The notes below the pieces were generated by a model. The model worked only from the letters and a program-made list of their open reading frames with translations. It made no database searches and was not told the origin of the DNA. 10,824 bases of DNA from VRUE01 sp044867925 (lineage in GTDB: Bacteria > Actinomycetota > Thermoleophilia > Solirubrobacterales > 70-9), in contig JBIOVV010000097.1 of the NCBI GenBank assembly GCA_044867925.1, positions 1-10,824 of the forward strand, in the 5' to 3' direction. This document shows positions 5,911 through 10,824 of the stretch, one piece after another. Both the position numbers and the translations under genes were made by a program. Positions within the stretch are counted from its first letter, which is position 1. Each line of letters begins with the position of its first letter.

Positions 5911-7308
5911 ATGGAGAAGGCCGGGACAGAGCAAACCGCCGACGTGCTGACGATCTTCGGGATCAGCGGCGACCTGGCGAAGAAGATGACCTTCCGGGCG
6001 CTCTACCGGCTGGAGGCGCGAGACAAGCTCGACTGCCCGATCGTCGGCGTCGCGATCGACGATTGGGACACCGAGCAGCTGCGCAAGCACGCCCAGGAAT
6101 CGATCGCGGAAACCGTCAGCGATCCCGACGAGGACGTCTTCGCTCGCCTCGCCGCGCGGCTCTCCTACGTGCAAGGCGACTACGCGGACGCCGAGACCTT
6201 CCAGCGGGTCGCCGCGGCGATCGCTGAGGCGAAGCGGCCGGTCTTCTACCTCGAGATCCCGCCCTCGCTCTTCGCCACCGTGGTCCACGGGCTCGCCGAC
6301 GCCGGCCTGACCGAGAACGCCCACGTCGTGATCGAGAAGCCCTTCGGCCACGACCTCGAGTCGGCGCGGGCCCTCAACGCCGAACTCTGCGAGGTGCTGG
6401 ACGAGATGCAGATCCTGCGCATCGACCACTACCTCGGCAAGGAGCCGGTGATGGACATCACCTACCTGCGCTTCGCCAACTCGGTGCTGGAGCCGGTCTG
6501 GAATCGCCAGCACGTCTCCCACGTGCAGATGACGATCGCCGAGGACTTCGGGGTCGACGATCGCGGCCGCTTCTACGACGCGGTCGGGGCGATGCGCGAC
6601 GTGATCCAGAACCACGCCCTGCAGGTGCTGGCCCTGGTCGGGATGGGCCCACCGACAGGCAACCACTTCGACTCGGTCCGCGACAGGAAGCTCGAATTCT
6701 TCAAGGCGACGCGCACCGCGGACCCCGCGCGCTACGTGCGCGGCCAGTACAAGGGCTTTCTCGACGTCAAGGACGTCGCCCCCGATTCGACCACCGAGAC
6801 CTTTGCCGCGATCGAGCTGGCGGTCGACAACTGGCGCTGGAGCGGCGTGCCCTTCTTCATCCGCGCCGGCAAGTGCATGCCGGCGAAGTCGAGCGAGGTG
6901 AGCGTCGTCTTCAAGCGGCCGCCGCCGCTCGGGGTAGGGCCCGGCAAACGCCCCGAGCCGAACCAGATGACGGTGCGGATCGAGCCAGAGCCCGGCACCC
7001 GCATGCGCCTCTTCGCAAAGAAGGCGGGGGAGGAGGCCTTCGAGCCCGCCGACCTCGAGGTGCTCTTCGAAAAGGTGCCCGGTGAAGAGCCCGAGCCCTA
7101 CGAGCGTCTGCTCGGCGACGCGATCGCCGGCGACCACCAGCTCTTCACCCGCCAGGACACGGTCGAGGAGACCTGGCGAATCGTGCAGCCGCTGCTCGAC
7201 GAGCCGGGGCCGGTGCATCCTTACGAGCCGGGCACCTGGGGGCCCGCGGAGGCCGAGAAGCTGACCCGGGGCATCTGCCAGTGGCACCAGCCCTGGTTGC
7301 CGAGCTAG
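5911..7308 (+). CDS. zwf: Glucose-6-phosphate 1-dehydrogenase
   Basis: Zwf oxidises glucose-6-phosphate to 6-phosphogluconolactone, the entry step of the oxidative pentose phosphate pathway. Translated from ATG 5911 it has 465 residues, slightly short for the family (about 480-510). Motifs include the nucleotide-binding FGISGDLAKK (16-25), the active-site signature RIDHYLGKE (170-178) with D172 and H173, the probable catalytic base H235 in QNHALQ, and RAGKCMP (318-324). An in-frame ATG at 5863 would add 16 residues, but it has no ribosome site and would place translation across the inverted repeat at 5845-5882. GGGGAGG (5890-5896) precedes ATG 5911 by 14 bases, which is long. The gene is divergent from gnd-pgl. 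opcA, which often follows zwf in actinobacteria and assists the enzyme, is absent; an iron-uptake gene comes next. Confidence 0.96.
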   Translation: MEKAGTEQTADVLTIFGISGDLAKKMTFRALYRLEARDKLDCPIVGVAIDDWDTEQLRKHAQESIAETVSDPDEDVFARLAARLSYVQGDYADAETFQRVAAAIAEAKRPVFYLEIPPSLFATVVHGLADAGLTENAHVVIEKPFGHDLESARALNAELCEVLDEMQILRIDHYLGKEPVMDITYLRFANSVLEPVWNRQHVSHVQMTIAEDFGVDDRGRFYDAVGAMRDVIQNHALQVLALVGMGPPTGNHFDSVRDRKLEFFKATRTADPARYVRGQYKGFLDVKDVAPDSTTETFAAIELAVDNWRWSGVPFFIRAGKCMPAKSSEVSVVFKRPPPLGVGPGKRPEPNQMTVRIEPEPGTRMRLFAKKAGEEAFEPADLEVLFEKVPGEEPEPYERLLGDAIAGDHQLFTRQDTVEETWRIVQPLLDEPGPVHPYEPGTWGPAEAEKLTRGICQWHQPWLPS

Positions 7309-7336
7309 CGTTTTCAGCGCAATCCCGACCGGCGTG

Positions 7337-7355
7337 CTAGGTTTGGCAACCCTAA
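7337..7355 (+). promoter_or_regulatory. DtxR/IdeR-like iron box upstream of efeU
   Basis: The 19 bases CTAGGTTTGGCAACCCTAA match 15 of 19 positions of the DtxR/IdeR consensus TTAGGTTAGGCTAACCTAA, recalled from corynebacteria and mycobacteria. The site lies 54 bases before the efeU ATG. It contains TAGGTT (7338-7343), a plausible actinobacterial -10 element, so an iron-loaded repressor bound here would block transcription. The nature of the downstream genes, an iron transporter, supports the call. Binding itself is inferred. Confidence 0.7.
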
Positions 7356-7369
7356 TTAGGGGCGCCTAA
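7356..7369. promoter_or_regulatory. TTAGG-N4-CCTAA palindrome upstream of efeU
   Basis: TTAGGGGCGCCTAA directly abuts the DtxR/IdeR-like box and uses the same half-site (TTAGG/CCTAA), but with a 4-base spacer. The junction also forms a perfect 12-base palindrome, CCCTAATTAGGG (7350-7361). The same architecture occurs before efeO at 9598-9611, which argues for a real shared operator of the iron genes. Confidence 0.6.
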
Positions 7370-7409
7370 AGACGGCCGCGCCCCAAAAGCAGAGGAAAGG
7401 TCCGAACGA

Positions 7410-8270
7410 ATGATCCCCACCCTCGTCATTGCCCTGCGTGAGGGCGTCGAGGCCTCGCTGATCGTCGGCATCATCGCCGCCTTCCTGGTCAAGGAGGGCC
7501 GCGGCGACGCGATCAAGCAGATGTGGATCGGGGTCGGCATCGCCGTCGCCCTCTGCCTCGGCATCGCGGTCTTGCTCGAGGTGGTCGGAGAACAGCTGCC
7601 CCAGCGCGAGCAGGAGGGGCTGGAGACGGTGATCGGCCTGATCGCGGTCGCAGCCGTGACCTACATGATCGTCTGGATGCGGCGCAACGCCCGCGGGATC
7701 AAGCAAGCGCTGGAAGGCGAGGCAGCGCACGCGTTGGCCCGAGGCTCGGCGATGGCGCTGGTCGCGATGGCCTTTCTCGCGGTACTCCGCGAGGGCTTCG
7801 AGACCTCGGTCTTCATGCTCGCCGCCTTCCAGGACGCCACCGACACGACCGCGGCCGGTGCGGGTGCCGTGATCGGGCTGATCGCGGCGATCGTGATCGG
7901 CGTCGGCCTCTACCGCGGCGGCGTGCGGCTCAACCTCAACCGCTTCTTCCGCATCACCGGCCTGATCCTCGTCTTCGTCGCCGCCGGCCTGCTCTCGTCC
8001 TCGCTGCACACCGCCCACGAGGCCGGCTGGTTCAACACGATGCAGGCACAGGCGCTCGACCTCACCTGGCTGGTCCAGCCGGGGACCGTCTCCGGCTCGC
8101 TGCTGACCGGAATGCTGGGGCTGCAGCCGACGCCGACGATCGGCGAGGTACTCGTCTACGTGCTCTACGCGGTGCCGATGATGCTCTACGTCCTCTGGCC
8201 GGACCGCCGGCGGCCGAAGCGGTCGCCGGCACGGGCGGCGCAGTCCACCCCCGCCGAGAGCACCGCCTGA
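7410..8270 (+). CDS. efeU: Ferrous/ferric iron permease EfeU (FTR1 family)
   Basis: EfeU is the membrane permease of the EfeUOB iron-uptake system, related to yeast Ftr1p. The 286-residue protein has both hallmark iron-binding REXXE motifs: REGVE (10-14) in the first membrane helix and REGFE (127-131) in a later one. Hydrophobic segments lie at about 3-27, 39-59, 71-90, 113-137, 150-170, 181-200 and 245-265, matching the family's seven helices. The N-terminus is the typical start, with the motif placed right after it. A good ribosome site, GGAAAGG (7394-7400), lies 9 bases before the ATG. The C-terminal 25 residues are basic and Ala/Pro-rich, probably cytoplasmic. An IdeR-like box and a palindrome precede the gene. 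efeB follows after 19 bases. Confidence 0.97.
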   Translation: MIPTLVIALREGVEASLIVGIIAAFLVKEGRGDAIKQMWIGVGIAVALCLGIAVLLEVVGEQLPQREQEGLETVIGLIAVAAVTYMIVWMRRNARGIKQALEGEAAHALARGSAMALVAMAFLAVLREGFETSVFMLAAFQDATDTTAAGAGAVIGLIAAIVIGVGLYRGGVRLNLNRFFRITGLILVFVAAGLLSSSLHTAHEAGWFNTMQAQALDLTWLVQPGTVSGSLLTGMLGLQPTPTIGEVLVYVLYAVPMMLYVLWPDRRRPKRSPARAAQSTPAESTA

Positions 8271-8293
8271 TGTCGACCCTGACGCCGCGATGA
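8270..8293 (+). CDS. Seven-codon mini-cistron bridging efeU and efeB (possible translational coupler)
   Basis: ATG at 8270 shares its A with the efeU stop TGA (8268-8270), giving TGATG. It is followed by MSTLTPR and then a TGA at 8291-8293 that overlaps the efeB ATG (8290-8292) as ATGA. efeB itself has no Shine-Dalgarno sequence in the preceding 19 bases. Ribosomes ending efeU could restart here and be handed on to efeB. The peptide is unlikely to have a function of its own. The role is inferred only from the two stop/start overlaps. Confidence 0.35.
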   Translation: MSTLTPR

Positions 8294-9519
8294 CCGAGCT
8301 GACACGGCGGCGACTGCTGGCATCGGCCGGCGTCGGAGCGGCGGGCATCGGCCTCGGCGGCGCCGCCGGCTACCTGGTCGGCACCGAGAGCGCCGAGGCG
8401 AGCGACGGCACCGGCTCGGTCCCCTTCCACGGCGAGCACCAGGCCGGGATCGCCACCCCGGCGCAGGACCGCCTCCACTTCGCCGCCTTCGACTTGGTCG
8501 ATACGAGCCCCGCGGCCTTGCGGGAGCTGCTGCAGGAGTGGTCGGCGGCGGCGGCAGAAATGACCGCCGGGGAGATGGTCGGCGACGCCAACAGCATCCA
8601 GCTCGCCCCGCCCGACGACACCGGCGAGACGGTCGGCCTGCTGCCCTCGCGGCTGACCGTCACCTTCGGCTTCGGGCCCAGCCTCTTCGAACGACGCGAG
8701 CTTGGCCTGAGCCGCAAGCGCCCGGTGGCGCTGCGTGAGATCCCACCGTTGCCGGCCGACGAGCTGAACCCCGGCGAAAGCGGTGGCGACCTCTGTGTGC
8801 AGGCCTGCTCCGACGACCCCCAGGTCGCCTTTCATGCGGTCCGCAACCTGGCCCGGATCGGCCGCGGCACGGTCGTGATGCGCTGGTCGCAGCTCGGCTT
8901 CGGCCGCACCGCCAGCACCAGTCGCAGCCAGGAGACGCCCCGCAACCTGATGGGCTTCAAGGACGGCACCGCCAACATCAAGGCCGAGGACACAGAGGCG
9001 ATGGACCGCTTCGTCTGGGTCGGCGGAGAAGGGCCGGCCTGGATGCGCGGCGGCTCCTACCTGGTCACCCGCCGGATCCGCATGCTGCTCGAGATCTGGG
9101 ACCGCTCCCCCCTGGCCGACCAGGAGCAGACGATCGGCCGCGACAAGTATCGCGGCGCCCCGCTCGGCGGCAGCGAGGAGTTCGAGTCGCTAGACCTCGA
9201 GGCCGAGAAGGACGGCAGACCGGTGATCCCGGTCGACGCCCACGTGCGCCTCGCCTCCGCCACCGCCAACGACGGCGTGCGGATCCTGCGCCGCGGCTAC
9301 TCCTTCACCGACGGCGTCGACGAGAGCCTTGGCGAGCTGGAAGCCGGCCTCTTCTTCATCAGCTTCCAGCGCGATCCCGACCAGTTCGTCACGATCCAGC
9401 GCCGGCTCGGCTCCCTCGACTCGCTCAACGAGTACATCAAGCACGTCGGCAGCGCCGTCTTCGCCGTCCCGCCGGGAGCGCGCAACGGCGGTTACGTCGG
9501 CGAAGCACTGCTCGGCTGA
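8290..9519 (+). CDS. efeB: DyP-type heme peroxidase EfeB, Tat-exported
   Basis: EfeB is the dye-decolourising-type heme peroxidase of the Efe system. It is thought to oxidise Fe(II) or to release iron from heme outside the membrane. The 409-residue protein begins with a twin-arginine signal (RRRLL at 6-10, hydrophobic stretch to about 31) and a likely cleavage after A37 in AEA, so it is exported folded with its heme. Hallmarks are GFKDG (222-226) with the catalytic D225, the proximal heme histidine H318 in VDAHVRLA, and the distal arginine in RRGYSF (334-339). Its length matches E. coli EfeB (about 420). Translation may be coupled to efeU through the mini-cistron at 8270-8293. Here it comes before efeO, the reverse of the E. 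coli order. Confidence 0.96.
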   Translation: MTELTRRRLLASAGVGAAGIGLGGAAGYLVGTESAEASDGTGSVPFHGEHQAGIATPAQDRLHFAAFDLVDTSPAALRELLQEWSAAAAEMTAGEMVGDANSIQLAPPDDTGETVGLLPSRLTVTFGFGPSLFERRELGLSRKRPVALREIPPLPADELNPGESGGDLCVQACSDDPQVAFHAVRNLARIGRGTVVMRWSQLGFGRTASTSRSQETPRNLMGFKDGTANIKAEDTEAMDRFVWVGGEGPAWMRGGSYLVTRRIRMLLEIWDRSPLADQEQTIGRDKYRGAPLGGSEEFESLDLEAEKDGRPVIPVDAHVRLASATANDGVRILRRGYSFTDGVDESLGELEAGLFFISFQRDPDQFVTIQRRLGSLDSLNEYIKHVGSAVFAVPPGARNGGYVGEALLG

Positions 9520-9597
9520 CTTCCACTGTTCGGCACCTCGAAATAACCGGGCAAAGGAACTGCGGAACGATATTCCGACTGGATGTGTCGGTTTTTG

Positions 9598-9611
9598 TTA
9601 GGGTCCCCTAA
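9598..9611. promoter_or_regulatory. TTAGG-N4-CCTAA palindrome upstream of efeO
   Basis: TTAGGGTCCCCTAA is a perfect 6-2-6 palindrome with the same half-sites and spacing as 7356-7369 before efeU. It lies 36 bases before the efeO ATG and contains TAGGGT (9599-9604), a plausible -10 element. The surrounding 128-base gap (9520-9647) also holds a small 5-5-5 inverted repeat, CGGAA/TTCCG (9563-9577), and no gene. This indicates that efeO has its own iron-controlled promoter in addition to read-through from efeUB. Confidence 0.6.
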
Positions 9612-9647
9612 GTCTTGTCCTGGAAACAACAAGGAGCGCCCAATCCG

Positions 9648-10769
9648 ATGAATCGCCTTCCCCTTCGCACCTCGCTGATCGCCGCCGGCATCGGCCTTGT
9701 CGCCCTCTTCGCCGCCGGCTGCGGCTCCAGCGGCGACGCTCCCGCCGGCGCCAAGAAGATGGCCTTCATGTTGACCGACGCGGGCTGTGAGCCGAACTCG
9801 ACCAAGGCACCGGCCGGACCGATCAACTTCGAAGTCGAAAACGCGGGCACCTCGAAGGTGACCGAGCTCGAGGTGATGGACGGCGAAACGATCCTCGGCG
9901 AGGTCGAGAACCTCTCCGACGGGCTCTCCGGCAGCTTCGCGCTGACCCTGGAGAAAGGCGAATACACGCTCTACTGCCCGGGTGGGGACGACGAGAAAGG
10001 CACGCTCACGGTCAGCGGCGAGCTGAAGGCCGAGAACAGCCCCGAAGTCGAGGCCGCGATCGCCCAGTACCGCAAGTACCTCGAGCAGAACACCGCCGCC
10101 CTGGTCGCCGCGACCGAACCGTTCGTCGACGCGGTCATCGCCGGCAACGTGGCCAAGGCCAAGGACCTGTACCCGGCCGCCCGCATCCCCTATGAGCGGA
10201 TCGAGCCGGTGGCCGAGTCCTTCGGCAGCCTCGACCCCCGTATCGACGCTCGCGAAAACGACGTTCCCGCCAGTGAATTCGAAGGCTTCCACCGGATCGA
10301 GCAGGCGCTCTGGGAAGAAGACACGGCCGCCGGCATGGCGCCGGTCGCCAAGCAGCTGCTGGCTGACGTCGAAGAGCTTCGCGACAAGGTGGCGACGGTC
10401 TCGCTGCAGGCGGTGCAGATCGCCAACGGCGCCAACGAGCTGCTCGGCGAGGTCTCGGCCTCGAAGATCACCGGCGAGGAGGAGCGCTACTCGCACACCG
10501 ACCTGGTCGACTTCGAGGCAAACGTCGAAGGGGCCGAGGTCGCTTTCGAAGCGGTCGAGCCGCTGCTCTCCAAGAAGGACCCGAAGCTGGCGAAGGAAAT
10601 CGAAGCGAGCTTCGAAGACGTCTACGCCTCGCTCGATCCCTACCGGCGCGCCGACGGCTTCGTCCTCTACACGGACCTGACCAAGGCGGATACGCGCAAG
10701 CTGGCACAGGAAATCGACGCTCTCGCCGAGGAGTTGTCACAGGTACCGGCACAGATCGTGGGGAGTTAG
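9648..10769 (+). CDS. efeO: EfeO iron-binding lipoprotein (cupredoxin plus imelysin/M75 domain)
   Basis: EfeO is the extracytoplasmic iron-binding partner of EfeU. The 373-residue protein has a lipoprotein signal with lipobox LFAAGC (20-25), so C25 should be lipid-anchored to the membrane; E. coli EfeO is instead periplasmic and soluble. Residues about 35-125 form a cupredoxin-like domain with C47 in the AGCEPN motif and C110 in YTLYCPGG as likely metal ligands. Residues about 130-373 form the imelysin (M75) domain, with the metal-binding HXXE motif HRIE at 215-218 and upstream helices rich in Glu. The length equals the usual two-domain EfeO. The ribosome site AAGGAG (9631-9636) lies 11 bases before ATG 9648; an in-frame TTG at 9615 would precede the ribosome site and is rejected. 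Confidence 0.96.
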   Translation: MNRLPLRTSLIAAGIGLVALFAAGCGSSGDAPAGAKKMAFMLTDAGCEPNSTKAPAGPINFEVENAGTSKVTELEVMDGETILGEVENLSDGLSGSFALTLEKGEYTLYCPGGDDEKGTLTVSGELKAENSPEVEAAIAQYRKYLEQNTAALVAATEPFVDAVIAGNVAKAKDLYPAARIPYERIEPVAESFGSLDPRIDARENDVPASEFEGFHRIEQALWEEDTAAGMAPVAKQLLADVEELRDKVATVSLQAVQIANGANELLGEVSASKITGEEERYSHTDLVDFEANVEGAEVAFEAVEPLLSKKDPKLAKEIEASFEDVYASLDPYRRADGFVLYTDLTKADTRKLAQEIDALAEELSQVPAQIVGS

Positions 10770-10783
10770 GGACAGAGGCGCTC

Positions 10784-10823
10784 GGCCTGCGGGTCCTGTC
10801 GTGTGGGAGGGGGGCCTGCGGGT
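10784..10823 (+). repeat. Short direct repeat after efeO at the window edge
   Basis: GGCCTGCGGGT occurs at 10784-10794 and again at 10813-10823, 29 bases apart, in the noncoding tail after efeO. The surrounding 55 bases are G-rich and show no gene. Whether more copies continue beyond the window cannot be seen. Confidence 0.35.
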
Positions 10824-10824
10824 A

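Noticed and set aside
5878..7287. 469-codon open frame antisense to zwf
   Set aside because: It is a typical high-GC antisense shadow. The composition is Val/Leu/Asp/Arg-rich with no motif, while the sense strand has all Zwf motifs.
7356..8348. 330-codon open frame antisense to efeU
   Set aside because: It is a shadow frame rich in Arg, Asp and Gly, and it covers the operator sites and both EfeU REXXE motifs on the sense strand.
10771..10800. GACAG/CTGTC inverted repeat just after efeO as a terminator
   Set aside because: A 5-base stem with a 20-base loop and no T-run is expected by chance.

Overview
The window is GC-rich, uses GTG starts, and packs its genes with short gaps. It carries a Gnd-Pgl-Zwf set, an EfeU/EfeB/EfeO iron system with sites resembling the DtxR/IdeR box, and an FHA-HTH regulator. 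This suggests a high-GC actinobacterium, perhaps a Thermoleophilia/Solirubrobacterales relative. That placement is inference; the sequence holds no marker gene that settles it.

Left part (1-2688): an FHA-winged-helix regulator on the minus strand runs off the left edge. Divergent from it are rpiA (ribose-5-phosphate isomerase A) and, 14 bases on, a BBE-family FAD-linked oxidase. The divergent gap carries a perfect 10-base inverted repeat.

Middle (2703-3818): a compact two-gene unit consists of an unrecognised 169-residue protein and an AbiEii-like nucleotidyltransferase overlapping it by 4 bases. A perfect inverted repeat ends inside the first start codon. It reads like a self-regulated toxin-antitoxin-type or defence-like cassette between housekeeping genes, and the first gene has more A/T-ending codons than its neighbours.

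Central metabolic block (3828-7308): gnd, pgl and a small unrecognised gene form a tight minus-strand operon. zwf is divergent across a roughly 95-base gap. With rpiA, the window encodes glucose-6-phosphate to ribose-5-phosphate: Zwf, Pgl, Gnd, RpiA. No opcA is present. Gnd is the short form with an acidic residue where NAD-dependent enzymes have one.

Right part (7337-10769): efeU (permease), efeB (Tat-exported DyP peroxidase) and efeO (cupredoxin-imelysin lipoprotein) form an iron-uptake system in the order U-B-O rather than the enterobacterial U-O-B. A 19-base element resembling the DtxR/IdeR box lies before efeU. A 14-base palindrome, TTAGG-N4-CCTAA, occurs before both efeU and efeO, so the whole system is probably iron-controlled from two promoters. 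A 7-codon mini-cistron bridges efeU and efeB.

No tRNA, rRNA, CRISPR array or insertion sequence was seen. No gene-free stretch exceeds 300 bases; the longest gap is the 128 bases before efeO.
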